Assembly: GCF_009687885.1 (NCBI RefSeq)
Contig: NZ_BLAF01000005.1
Span: 38,529 to 102,528, forward strand
Direction: 5' to 3'
DNA: 64,000 nt
Source: Acrocarpospora pleiomorpha
Lineage (GTDB): Bacteria > Actinomycetota > Actinomycetes > Streptosporangiales > Streptosporangiaceae
In this document: piece by piece, positions 28,770 through 38,300 of the stretch
Layout: every line of letters starts with the position of its first letter
How positions within the stretch are numbered: the stretch's first letter is position 1
The notes under the pieces: model-generated
What the model was told of the DNA's origin: nothing
The model's input: only the letters and a program-made list of their open reading frames with translations
Databases searched by the model: none
Program-made: the position numbers and the translations under genes

Positions 28770-29657
28770 TCATCCCTTGGTGGCTCCGGCGGTCAGACCG
28801 GCGACGATCCACCGCTGGAGCAGCGTGTACGCGATGAGGATCGGCACGACCGCGATGAGGATCCCTGCGGCCAGGCCGGTGTTGTTGTTGGAGAACTGGC
28901 CCTGGAAGTTGAGCAGCCCGACGGGAAGAGTCTTGTTCTCATCGGAGTTCAGCAGGATCAGGGCGAACAGGAACTCGTTCCACGTGGCCACGGCGTCCAG
29001 GATCAACACGGTGACCAGGGCGGGCGCCGACAGCGGCAGCACGACCCGCCAGAAGATCCGCCAGTCACCGGCGCCGTCCACCCGCGCCGCCTCGACGATC
29101 TCGTTGGGGATCTGCCGGAAGAACGAGTGCAGGACGAGGACCTCGAACGGGATGCCGAAGGCGAGGTAGGGGCCGATCAGGCCGATGACGCTGTCGGTCG
29201 CGCCGACGCTCCGCATCATGATGAACACCGGCACGATCGTGATGTAGATCGGGATCGTCAGCCCGAGGAAGACCCCGAACATCACACTCCGGCGGAACTT
29301 CATCCGCAGCTTCGCCAGGGCGAAGCCGAGCATCGCCGAGATCAGCACGCCGAGCGGTACCTTGAGGATCAGCAGCAGCCCGCTGTTGCCGTAGGTGGTG
29401 GCGAAGTTGCCGATGCCCCAGGCATCGGCGAAGTTCTCCCAGGTGAACGCGGACGGCCAGGACATCGGGCCGTTGCCGACGAAGTCCGCCAGCGGCCGCA
29501 GCGCCGTCACGATGAGCAGGGCCAGCGGCGAGATCCAGAAGACGGCCGCCGCGCTGATCACGATGGTCAGGACGAGGCCGCCCTTGCCCTTCTTCTCGGC
29601 GGGAGGCCGCGCGGAGGCGGCGGCCGGCGTCCTGGTGGCTGGGGCGATCGAGGTCAT
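28770..29657 (-). CDS. Carbohydrate ABC transporter permease (MalG-like)
   Basis: Inner-membrane permease of the CUT1 sugar family, 295 residues, six transmembrane helices. The EAA loop that contacts the ATPase is EAARVDGAGDWRIFWRVVLP. N-terminal 30 residues are cytoplasmic Ala/Pro/Lys-rich. Its ATG overlaps the stop of the MalF-like gene (ATGA). Last gene of a hydrolase - binding protein - permease - permease operon. No ATPase is encoded nearby, so a shared MsiK/UgpC-type ATPase is likely. Confidence 0.92.
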   Translation of the reverse strand: MTSIAPATRTPAAASARPPAEKKGKGGLVLTIVISAAAVFWISPLALLIVTALRPLADFVGNGPMSWPSAFTWENFADAWGIGNFATTYGNSGLLLILKVPLGVLISAMLGFALAKLRMKFRRSVMFGVFLGLTIPIYITIVPVFIMMRSVGATDSVIGLIGPYLAFGIPFEVLVLHSFFRQIPNEIVEAARVDGAGDWRIFWRVVLPLSAPALVTVLILDAVATWNEFLFALILLNSDENKTLPVGLLNFQGQFSNNNTGLAAGILIAVVPILIAYTLLQRWIVAGLTAGATKG

Positions 29658-30577
29658 CGCGCGTGCTCCCTGGTCTGAGAGCGCACGTACGGAATCCCCA
29701 CCGCTATGGCCACCAGGGTGATCACGACGGCGATGGCCGTGCCGTATCCGGCTTGGTAGTACTGGAAGACGTTGGCGTACATCCAGGTCCCCATCACTTG
29801 GGTGGCGGTGCCAGGACCTCCGTAGGTCATGGCGTAGACCAGGTCGAAGACCTTGAAGGAGTCGATCAGGGACAGCGCCAGCACGATGTAGTGCGTCGGG
29901 CGCAGACCGGGCATGGTGACATGCCAGAACTGCTCCCAGCGGGTCGCCCCGTCGACTCTCGCCGCCTCGTAGAGGTCTTTGGGAATTCCTTGCAGAGCGG
30001 CCAGGTAGAGCAACATCGGAAAGCCCGTCCGCAGCCACACCGCCGGCACCATCACCGCCCACAGCGCGGTGGAGTCCTGGCCGAGCCACGGCTGGGCCAG
30101 GCCGTCCAGGCCGATGAGCCGCAGGAAGGAGTTGATGGCGCCGAGGTCGGGGTTGTAGAGCCAGCCCCAGATGGAGGCGATCGAGACCAGCGGCAGCACG
30201 CCCGGCGCGTAGAAGATCAAGCGCAGCACGGGCTTGCCGCGGGCCTTGCCGTTCAGCAGCAGCGCCAGGGCCAGGCCGATCGTCACCGGGAAGACGATCG
30301 TCACCACCGACCAGATGAGATTGTTCTTGCCCGCCGTCAGCACCACCGGGTCGCTGAGCATCCGCGTGTAGTTGTCCAGGCCGACGACATTGTAGGCCGG
30401 GCTGAGGCCGTCCCAGTCGGTGAAGCTGAACCACAGCGACGACAGGGCCGGGTAGACGAGGAAGGCGACGTAGACCGCCAGCGCGGGAAGCGCGAAGAGC
30501 CAGGGCCGCCATCCGCCGTGCTGCCGGTGGCGCCGTATGCCGTGCTGGCCGGCACGCCCGGGGGTCAGAATGGTCAT
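29654..30577 (-). CDS. Carbohydrate ABC transporter permease (MalF-like)
   Basis: First permease of the CUT1 pair, 307 residues, with WLFALPALAVYVAFLVYPAL at the first helix and the EAA loop EAARVDGATRWEQFWHVTMP. The C-terminal half is typical of MalF/UgpA proteins. It follows the substrate-binding protein gene by 13 bases and overlaps the second permease. Confidence 0.92.
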   Translation of the reverse strand: MTILTPGRAGQHGIRRHRQHGGWRPWLFALPALAVYVAFLVYPALSSLWFSFTDWDGLSPAYNVVGLDNYTRMLSDPVVLTAGKNNLIWSVVTIVFPVTIGLALALLLNGKARGKPVLRLIFYAPGVLPLVSIASIWGWLYNPDLGAINSFLRLIGLDGLAQPWLGQDSTALWAVMVPAVWLRTGFPMLLYLAALQGIPKDLYEAARVDGATRWEQFWHVTMPGLRPTHYIVLALSLIDSFKVFDLVYAMTYGGPGTATQVMGTWMYANVFQYYQAGYGTAIAVVITLVAIAVGIPYVRSQTREHAR

Positions 30578-30590
30578 GAACGGCCTCGTG

Positions 30591-31883
30591 TCAGTTACGG
30601 GCCCAGGCGGAGATGATCTCCTGCATCTTCTTGGCCGCCGCGGCCGGCGCCACCTTGCCCTGCAGCAGGTCGCTTTGCACGCTGAAGTACTGGTCGGACT
30701 GCTGCTTGGGGAAGGCCTGATCCTGGATGGTGTAGAAGGGGCTCTCGCCGTGCTTCTGGCCCCACTCCGCCGACAGCGGCAGTTGCCCGGCGTCGGGCTC
30801 CGCGCCCTTGACGGTGGAGGAGGTGATCTGCATGGCCTTCTGGCTGTCCGGCTTCATCAGGAAGTCGATCAGTGCCGCCGCCTTGTCCTTGTTGCCCGAC
30901 CTGGCGTTGATCATGTACCCCTCGACGAACCCGGAGTGCCGGGCGGGAGAATGGCCGGTCGGCAACTGGAAGCTGCCGAACTGCGCGGGGTCCTTCTTGG
31001 CCGCCAGGATGTCGGCCTCGGTCCAGTTACCTTCGATGCCGTAGGCGGCCTTGCCCTGCACGTACGCGCGGCTGACGTCGGCGGGATCGAGGCCCAGCGC
31101 GCCCTCGGGCAGCCACTTGTTGTCCTGCCACTTCTTGAACAGCGTGAACGCCTCGACGACCTCGGGCCGATCCCAGCTCTCCTGTCCCGCCAGCAGCTTG
31201 TCGTGCAGCGTGGGACCCGCGGTGTGCTCCAGCAGGTACTCGAACAGCCGCATGATGTGCCAGCCGTACTTGCCGCCCAGCCCGCACGGCGTCACGCCGG
31301 CAGCCACCAGCCGTTCGTTCATCTGCTCGAGTTCGGCGTATGTCGTGGGCGGGGCGTCGACCCCTGCCTTGGCCAGCAGCTCCTTGTTGTACCAGGCGCC
31401 CACGCCGCGCAGGACGAACGGGACACCCGCCTTGACGCCATCGAACGTCATGCCCTGGATGGCCGCGGCGTTGATGGAGGAGTCCCAGCCGTACTTCTGG
31501 TAGTACGGCGCGAGGTCGGCGGCCTGCTTCGCCTTGGCGAACGGCGCGCCGAGCTGGCCACCCCAGATACGCCAGACATCGGGACCGGCCCCGCCGAGCA
31601 GCTCGGTGCGCAGTTTGTCGGGGAACTGGGCCGCACCCGAGCCCGGCAGGCTGTTGACCGTGGTCGTGGTGCCGTTCTGCTGGTCGAACTTCTGGATCTG
31701 CGCCTTCAGCATGCCGATGGTGGTGTCGTCCTCGTAGGTGAACAGGCGCAGCTTGTTCGAGGCCGGCGCCGTGCTCGCGCCGCCGCTGCCGGAGGTGCCG
31801 GTGCAGGCGCTGACGGCGAGTCCGACGGCCGTGACGGACGACAGCGCGAGGAATCCCCGACGGGTGAATGAACTGCCGGTCAT
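30591..31883 (-). CDS. Sugar ABC transporter substrate-binding lipoprotein
   Basis: Extracellular solute-binding protein (family 1), 430 residues. The signal is a Tat-style lipoprotein leader: RRGFLALSSV, then the lipobox VSAC near residue 27, so the mature protein would be membrane-anchored outside the cell. The body has the usual features (FTYEDDTTIGMLKAQIQKFD, GGAGPDVWRIWGGQ, FVEGYMINARSGNKDKAAAL). AAGGAG lies upstream of the ATG. The adjacent nucleoside hydrolase suggests the cargo may be a nucleoside or ribose-containing glycoside; this is inference. Confidence 0.92.
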   Translation of the reverse strand: MTGSSFTRRGFLALSSVTAVGLAVSACTGTSGSGGASTAPASNKLRLFTYEDDTTIGMLKAQIQKFDQQNGTTTTVNSLPGSGAAQFPDKLRTELLGGAGPDVWRIWGGQLGAPFAKAKQAADLAPYYQKYGWDSSINAAAIQGMTFDGVKAGVPFVLRGVGAWYNKELLAKAGVDAPPTTYAELEQMNERLVAAGVTPCGLGGKYGWHIMRLFEYLLEHTAGPTLHDKLLAGQESWDRPEVVEAFTLFKKWQDNKWLPEGALGLDPADVSRAYVQGKAAYGIEGNWTEADILAAKKDPAQFGSFQLPTGHSPARHSGFVEGYMINARSGNKDKAAALIDFLMKPDSQKAMQITSSTVKGAEPDAGQLPLSAEWGQKHGESPFYTIQDQAFPKQQSDQYFSVQSDLLQGKVAPAAAAKKMQEIISAWARN

Positions 31884-31933
31884 GTCGATCTCCTTGGTCG
31901 GCGGGGCAGGTGGCTCCTCATGTGGAGCGCGCG

Positions 31934-32809
31934 TCAGGCGTGGCCGCGGCCGAAGGCCCGGATCTTGGCGAACATGTCTTCCAGCAGGAAGCGCACGTCG
32001 ACTTCCTCACAAACCCGGATCGGGTGGTTGGAGCCGGGCTGGTAGGAGCCGTCGGCGCCGAAGCGGGGCGCGGGTGTCACGCGCAGGTTGCCGCTCTGGG
32101 GGAAGAGCATCAGCGCGACAGCCGGGGAGTCGCCCAGCGAGCGGGACTCGATGGGCGACGGGTGGTAGGCGGCGTTCCACTCGTGCAGTTGCTTGATCAG
32201 GTAGCGGCCCAGCGGGCCGGCGTCACCGATCTTCTCCTGCAGCTCGGCATAGCTCACCGACACCTTGGTGTAGACGTCGCGGGGCACCTGCCACACGGTG
32301 ATCCCCGAGTCGAACACCACGTTGGCGGCGTGGATGTCGTTGGAGAGGTTGAACTCGACTTCCGTGCCCTCGTCGTAGCCGCGGTATCCGGAGCCGCCGA
32401 TCCAGATCACAACCACCGGCCGCCGGACGAGCTCAGGGTCCAGCAGGACGGCGGCGGCCATGTCGGTCAACGGCCCGAGGAAGGCCACGTGGAGCGGGTC
32501 GTCCTCGCTCGCCAGCATCGACTCCTCGATGATCAGCCGAGCGCCCGGCGAGTCCACCGGGGTCCGCTCGTCCGGCAGTGCCGTCGGCGCGCCGTCGGCG
32601 ACGGGGACGGTCAGCCCGAGCAGGTCGAGCAAGAGGTCGATCTCCTGGCGGGACTCCTGCATGCTGCGCTGCGATCGCCGGGTACCGAAATGGGCCGGGA
32701 TCAGGCCTCGCAGGTCGAAACTGGGTGACAGCAATGCGTGGACGATGGCGAACTGGTCATCGGCTTCGTTCTTGGCATCGGTATTGATGATCACTCTGCG
32801 CTGGCGCAA
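31934..32809 (-). CDS. Nucleoside hydrolase-like protein
   Basis: Inosine-uridine nucleoside N-ribohydrolase superfamily member, about 291 residues. The N-terminal Asp motif of the family, usually DTDPGxDD, reads NTDAKNEADDQFA: calcium-binding Asp residues are retained but the middle differs. Later features are VAFLGPLTDMAAALL-like (HVAFLGPLTDMAAAV), VVIWIGGSG and EFNLSNDIHAANVV. No signal peptide. A TTG at 32809 four bases after GGAGG is the best start; GTG at 32794 is the alternative. It is first in the operon with the ABC transporter, suggesting hydrolysis of an imported nucleoside-like compound. Confidence 0.8.
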   Translation of the reverse strand: MRQRRVIINTDAKNEADDQFAIVHALLSPSFDLRGLIPAHFGTRRSQRSMQESRQEIDLLLDLLGLTVPVADGAPTALPDERTPVDSPGARLIIEESMLASEDDPLHVAFLGPLTDMAAAVLLDPELVRRPVVVIWIGGSGYRGYDEGTEVEFNLSNDIHAANVVFDSGITVWQVPRDVYTKVSVSYAELQEKIGDAGPLGRYLIKQLHEWNAAYHPSPIESRSLGDSPAVALMLFPQSGNLRVTPAPRFGADGSYQPGSNHPIRVCEEVDVRFLLEDMFAKIRAFGRGHA

Positions 32810-32822
32810 GAAGCCTCCAGGT

Positions 32823-32845
32823 GCATAATTATGCGATACTGAATA
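32823..32845. promoter_or_regulatory. Candidate operator of the hydrolase-transporter operon
   Basis: GCATAATTATGC (32823-32834) is a perfect 12-bp palindrome 14 bases before the TTG start. It is next to TATTCAGTAT read on the minus strand (32836-32845), a decamer that recurs upstream of the Sde182-type gene. The CATAAT within it could be the -10 element. Confidence 0.5.
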
Positions 32846-32990
32846 ATCTGTGCCCGTAGATTGGCCGATCCGTGAAGTGCTGTCAATAACTTCATGAAAC
32901 GTTCGCCTGTGAGGGGGTGCTTCTCGCGCGCACCACGAGGGCTTCGCGGCCGAGCCGGCCAGAGGCGGCATTCCGGCTGCACGAGGAGCG

Positions 32991-33189
32991 AACGTCCAGG
33001 CTCCGGGCCTGGTCGGCACGGCTGAGATCCGCCAGAGCCTGATCACCGACGCGGCCATGCAGTCGGTGGCCGAGGAGTGGCAAGCATGCGGCCATCCGCG
33101 CTGCGATCACTGGCGGCTGGGTCAACGTCATCATCACCGACGTCGTGACGGCCAACGCGCTACTCGACGAGGATCAGCTAGTGCCGTAA
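32991..33189 (+). pseudogene. Remnant of a SorC-family sugar-binding regulator
   Basis: Two pieces of a SorC/DeoR-type effector-binding domain are recognisable. 32991-33080 encodes NVQAPGLVGTAEIRQSLITD and on to SVAEEW, which matches the middle of such domains. In the +1 frame, 33082-33189 encodes KHAAIRAAITGGWVNVIITD, then VVTANALLDED and a TAA, which matches the extreme C-terminus. The intervening part, the DNA-binding domain and most of the N-terminal half are missing, so the gene is deleted and frameshifted. It lies divergent to the hydrolase-transporter operon, where its regulator would be expected. The rest of 32846-33369 shows no gene. Confidence 0.65.
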
Positions 33190-33267
33190 GGACCACGTGT
33201 CCTGGCTGACTTGATGAGCCCCGGCCTTTGCTTGATCACGTATCGACGGCCGTCGCTGCCTCATATC

Positions 33268-33282
33268 TATTCAGTATTGACA
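33268..33282 (+). promoter_or_regulatory. TATTCAGTAT box with TTGACA
   Basis: TATTCAGTAT (33268-33277) overlaps TTGACA (33277-33282), a consensus -35, 87 bases upstream of the Sde182-type gene. A convincing -10 was not found. The decamer is identical to the one in front of the divergent operon, suggesting a common regulator. Confidence 0.4.
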
Positions 33283-33369
33283 CGAAACCGGATCGCCGAC
33301 CACCCTGTGAGCGCACAGACATTCGTGTGTGACTAGAAATTCACATCATCTTCACTGGAGAGTCTCGGC

Positions 33370-35211
33370 ATGAGAAGAACGACGGCAGCGTGGGCTCTTA
33401 CGCCACGCCCCGGGCACTCCCTCAGGCGGCGGCGGGTCATCCGCACCATCGGCTTAGCTGGAGCGCTCGGTGCCCTGGCGGTCGGCGGCCTGGCGCCGGC
33501 CCATGCGCAGACCATCGGCAGCATGCACGCGGCCGGCGCACCGATGGCGGCCGCTGGTGAGGTAGCGGCTCTCGCCACGGCTTCGAATCCAGCGGCGACC
33601 AAGACAACCCGGGTGGTCGTGACCACGGACGGTGAGGGCGACGACCAGGCCTCCATGCACCGACTGCTGCTCTACGGGAACGACCTGGACATCGCGGCGA
33701 TCGTCAGCTCCTCCTCCAGATGGCACTGGGCCGGCGACCCGACGGCCAATCCGCCCATCCCGGCCAGACGGTGGTCCGGCACTGCCTGGATTCCCCAGTT
33801 GATCGACGGCGGCTACCGCCAGGTGTACCCGAACCTGATCAAGCAGGATGCGCGATACCCCAGCGCTGACGCCCTGCTGAAGATCGTCAAGGACGGGAAC
33901 GTCACCGCTGAAGGCGAGATGGCGAAGGACACGCCGGGCTCTCTGCTCGTCAAGAGCATCTTGCTGGACAACGATCCTCGGCAAGTGAGTCTGGAGGCGT
34001 GGGGCGGCACCAACACCATCGCAGCGGCGCTTCGATCCATCGAGGATCAGTACGCGAATACGCCGCAGTGGGCCTCCGTCTACAAGAAGATCGTCGCGAA
34101 GGCGAACCTGTACATCATTCAGGACCAGGACTCGACCTACAAGAACTACGTCACGGTCAAGTGGCCGGACCTGAAGACGGTCATGAACCGGGATGAGTTC
34201 GAGGCGTTCGCCTATCGCTGGGAGGGCACGCCGGAACCGATCATCAACGTGTTCCGGAAGGCCTTCGTCAGTCAGTACCTGACCCAGGGCCCGTACATGG
34301 CCAGTTACCCCGTCGCCGCCACTGGTGACTGGTTCTCTGAGGGCGACTCGCCGGCGTTGCTGCACGCGATCCCGACCGGGCTGGGGAACTTCTCCGACCC
34401 CACCTACGGTGGCTGGGGCGGACGGTTCGTCCAGATCAATAAGAACCTGTGGGCGGACGACCCGCGGTACTTGGACGTCGACCAAGACCGCGCCAACGAC
34501 AGCAGCTTGTACGGCTTGACGAAGAGCACCACTCGTGGCCTGTTCACCGTCACCCTGACCGCTGCCGCGCCGGCAGGGACCAGCACCATCACCCTCTCCG
34601 ACAACAAGAGCGCCCACACCTCGGGCATCTGGCGGGTGTCGCAAATCTTCCCCGGGAACGTAGTTACCGTCGGGGTTGGGCCGGCCACCGAGCAGCGCAC
34701 CATCGTGGCCGCCCAGACCACCACTGCTCCGTACACCATCACCCTGGACCAGCCGCTCACGTCGAACCACGCTGTCGGTGACGTCGTGGTCAACTACAGC
34801 AGCCCCCATTGGGCCCAGGCGCGCTGGGACGAGGCGATCCAGCACGACTTCGCGGCTCGCGCTGCCTGGACCACCGCGCGTTCTTACTCAGCGGCGAACC
34901 ACGCACCGGTCGTCAGCATCCGCCACACCAAGATCTCCGCGAAGCCTGGGCAGCGGGTGCTCCTTACCGGCACCGCGAAGGATCCAGACCGCAACGCGCT
35001 GACCTACCAGTGGTGGGACTACCCCGAGGCCGGCACCTACAAGGGTGGCGAGGTCGCCGTCGAAAGTTCTCCGGGGCTGCCTGGCGCGGCATCCTTCGTG
35101 GTGCCGAAGGACGCCAAGAAGGGCGACACCATTCACATCATTCTGCAGGTGAGTGACGATGCTCCACTGAGCCTGACCAGCTACGCCCGTGGGGTCGTGA
35201 CCGTCGAGTAG
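33370..35211 (+). CDS. Secreted Sde182/DUF1593 nucleoside-hydrolase-like protein
   Basis: A 613-residue secreted protein. Signal peptide with an Arg-rich n-region (SLRRRRVIRTIGLAGALGA), probably Tat, and cleavage near AHA-QT. The nucleoside-hydrolase-like domain (about 75-385) begins TRVVVTTDGEGDDQASMHRL and contains LEAWGGTNTIAAALRSI and WFSEGDSPALLHAIP. The C-terminal Sde182-type domain ends with an Ig-like module (VSIRHTKISAKPGQRVLLTG). A roughly 85-residue Thr/Val-rich module (about 395-480) interrupts the family layout just before HWAQARWDEAI. The family is linked to plant polysaccharide degraders, but its reaction is not established. GGAGAG precedes the ATG. Confidence 0.85.
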   Translation: MRRTTAAWALTPRPGHSLRRRRVIRTIGLAGALGALAVGGLAPAHAQTIGSMHAAGAPMAAAGEVAALATASNPAATKTTRVVVTTDGEGDDQASMHRLLLYGNDLDIAAIVSSSSRWHWAGDPTANPPIPARRWSGTAWIPQLIDGGYRQVYPNLIKQDARYPSADALLKIVKDGNVTAEGEMAKDTPGSLLVKSILLDNDPRQVSLEAWGGTNTIAAALRSIEDQYANTPQWASVYKKIVAKANLYIIQDQDSTYKNYVTVKWPDLKTVMNRDEFEAFAYRWEGTPEPIINVFRKAFVSQYLTQGPYMASYPVAATGDWFSEGDSPALLHAIPTGLGNFSDPTYGGWGGRFVQINKNLWADDPRYLDVDQDRANDSSLYGLTKSTTRGLFTVTLTAAAPAGTSTITLSDNKSAHTSGIWRVSQIFPGNVVTVGVGPATEQRTIVAAQTTTAPYTITLDQPLTSNHAVGDVVVNYSSPHWAQARWDEAIQHDFAARAAWTTARSYSAANHAPVVSIRHTKISAKPGQRVLLTGTAKDPDRNALTYQWWDYPEAGTYKGGEVAVESSPGLPGAASFVVPKDAKKGDTIHIILQVSDDAPLSLTSYARGVVTVE

Positions 35212-35267
35212 CAGTGCAACGGCTTCAACCAGGGCTCTGAATCCGGCAAGGCAAGAAGCGAGTAGAC

Positions 35268-35311
35268 AGAAGAGGTCCGCTGCCGTCTCGCGACGGTACC
35301 GGACCTCTTCT
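35268..35311. terminator. Bidirectional terminator
   Basis: AGAAGAGGTCCG (35268-35279) pairs perfectly with CGGACCTCTTCT (35300-35311), and inside it CCGTC (35283-35287) pairs with GACGG (35292-35296) over a TCGC loop. It separates the convergent Sde182-type gene and ileS. Confidence 0.85.
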
Positions 35312-35313
35312 GA

Positions 35314-38300
35314 TCAGACCTTGCGCAGCTGGAAGCTGAGCCCCAGATCGGCGTCCTGGTGCACCACCAGGCCGGTGTCCAGGTCGGCTTCGGCGAACGA
35401 GGTCGCCAGCACCTCCTCGGCCACCGTGCCGCCCCCGCCGCGCAGCGCCTCGGCGAGCTCGTCGGAACCCGCCGCCCAGCGCAGCTCGATCCGGTCGGTG
35501 ATGGCCAGCCCGCTGGCCTTGCGCGCCTCCTGGACCAGCCGGATGACCTCCCGGACCAGCCCGGCCCTGCGCAGCTCGGGTGTGATCGCCAGGTCCAGCG
35601 CCACCGTCTCGCCGGTCCCGGTGTCGACCGCGCCGGTCTCCACCGCCCAGCCCGACTTGGGCTGCTCGGTGACGATCACGTCGTCCGGCCCGACGGTCAC
35701 CGCGCCGAGCTCTCCGGCGTCGAGGGTGGCGGCCGTACCGGCCCTGAGGGTCTGGGCGAGGGCCGCCGGGTCGGCGGCGGTGACGGCGGCGGCGACCAGC
35801 TTGGTCTGGGAGCCGAACCGTTTGCCCAGCGCCCGGAAGTTGGGCTTGACGGTGAACGTCACCAGATCAGCGGAAAAACCGGACATGTCCTCCAAGGCCA
35901 GCACGTTCAGCTCGTCCGCGATCAGGTCGCGCAGCTCGCCGGTGAGCCCGGGCCAGCCCGGCGCGCCGACCAGCGCGCGGCCGAGCGGCTGGCGGGTCTT
36001 GACCGAGGAGGACGCGCGGGCCGAGCGGCCCAGCTCGACCAAGCGGCGGACCAGGGCCATCTGCTCGGACAGGGCTGGGTCTACCAGCTCGGCCTTCACC
36101 TGCGGCCAGGTGGCCAGGTGCACCGAGGAGGGCGCATCCTGGCCGCGCAGCACGTCCCACACGTAGTCGGTGGTGAACGGCACCAGGGGGGCCATCAGCC
36201 GGGTGACCGTCTCCAGGCACTCGTACAGGGTGGCGAAAGCGGCCGGTTCGCCGGTCCAGAAGCGGCGGCGAGAGCGCCGGACATACCAGTTGGACAGATC
36301 GTCCAGGAACTCCGTGATCCGGCGTCCGGCGCGGGCCGTGTCGAAGACGTCCAGGGCGGCCGTGACCTCGGCCACCGTGCGCTGGAGCTCGGCCAGGGCC
36401 CAGCGGTCGATGAGCGGGCACTCGCCGTCGTGGGTCTGCCCGGGCTGCCAGCCGGAGGCGTTGGCGTACAGGGTGAAGAAGGAGGCCGTGTTCCAGTAGG
36501 TCAGCAGGACCTTCCTGACGATCTCCTCCAGTGGGCCGTGGCCGATCCGCCGGGGCGACCAGGGCGAGCCGGAGGTGGCCATGTACCAGCGCAGCGCGTC
36601 CGCGCCGTGCTCGTCCATGAGCGGCATCGGCTGGAGCACGTTGCCCAGGTGCTTGCTCATCTTGCGGCCGTCCTCGGCCAGGATCAGGCCCAGGCAGAGC
36701 ACGTTCTCGTAGGCGGAGCGGTCGAAGACGAGCGCCCCCACGGTCATCATCGAGTAGAACCAGCCGCGGGTCTGGTCGATGGCCTCGCAGATGAACTGGC
36801 CCGGGTAGGAGGCCTCGAAGACCTCCTTGTTGACGTGCGGGGCGCCCCACTGGGCGAAGGGCATCGCGCCGGAGTCGTACCAGACGTCGATCACGTCGGG
36901 CACCCGGCGGGCCTCGCCGCCGCAGTCGGCGCACGCGAACGTGACGTCGTCCACGAACGGGCGGTGCGGGTCCAGCGCGGACAGGTCCTGGCCCGCCAGG
37001 GCGCCCAGGTCGGCGAGGGAGCCGACGCAGGTGACGTGGTCCTCCTCGCAGACCCACAGCGGGAGCGGGGTGCCCCAGTAACGGGAGCGGGACAGCGCCC
37101 AGTCGACGTTGTTGCGCAGCCACTCGCCGTACCGGCCGTGCTTGATGGTCTCGGGGAACCAGTTGGTGCGCTCGTTCTCGGCGAGCAGCAGGTCCTTGAT
37201 CTGGGTGGTCCTGATGTACCAGGAGGGGAGGGCGTAGTAGAGCAGCGGGGTGTGGCAGCGCCAGCAGTGCGGGTAGCTGTGGTCGAAGTGGCTGCCCCGG
37301 AAGAGCAGGCCGCGGGCGCGCAGGTCCGCGGTGAGGCCCTCGTCGGCGTCCTTGAAGAACTCGCCGCCGACCTGGGGGACGTCGGGCAGGAACCGGCCGT
37401 CGGGGCCGATCGGGTTGACCACGGGCAGGCCGTACCGCTTGCAGACGGTCATGTCGTCGGCGCCGAACGCGGGAGCCTGGTGCACCAGGCCGGTGCCGTC
37501 CTCGACGGTGACGTAGTCGCCGAGCACGACGAAGTGCGCGCCGGGGATGTCGACCAGCTCGAACGGCCGCTGGTACGGCGTGTGCTCCAGCTCGGCGCCG
37601 GAGAAGCTCTCCCTGGCCGTCCAGCCCTCGCCGAGGGCGGCGGCGAGCAGCGGCTCGGCCACGATGACCGGGCGCTCGCCGTCCTTCTCGGCCACCACGT
37701 ACGTCACGTCCGGGTGCACCGCCACCGCCGTGTTGGACACCAGGGTCCACGGCGTGGTCGTCCAGATGAGCAGGTCCACGCCCGCGAAACGCCCCGCCGT
37801 GACCGGCATGCGCACGTACACCGACGGGCTGGACACGGTCTCGTAGCCGCCGGGCTGGCCCAGCTCGTGGTCGGACAGGCCGGTGCCGCACCGCGGGCAG
37901 TACGGCGTGATCCGGAAGTCCCGGAACAGCAGCCCCTTGTCCCAGATGACCTTGAGCGACCACCAGACGGCCTCCACGTACGCGGGGTCCATCGTGCGGT
38001 AGGCCTGGGACATGTCCACCCAGTAGCCCATGCGCTCGGTCATCTCTTCGAACGCGTCCACATGCCGGAGCACCGATTCGCGGCATTTGGCGTTGAACTC
38101 CGCGATGCCGTACGCCTCGATCTCGGGCTTGCCGGACAGGCCGAGCTCCTTCTCGACGGCCACCTCGACGGGCAGGCCGTGGCAGTCCCAGCCCGCCTTG
38201 CGGGGGACGTGGAAGCCGCGCATGGACTTGTACCGGGGAAACACGTCCTTGAACACGCGCGCCTCGACGTGGTGCACGCCGGGCATGCCGTTGGCGGTCG

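Noticed and set aside
32896-32904. GAAACGTTC as a LacI-type operator
   Set aside because: Only nine bases with imperfect symmetry; not enough to claim a site.
32892-33155. Minus-strand frame in the gap upstream of the nucleoside hydrolase
   Set aside because: The plus strand there encodes SorC-type remnants; the minus translation has no recognisable features.
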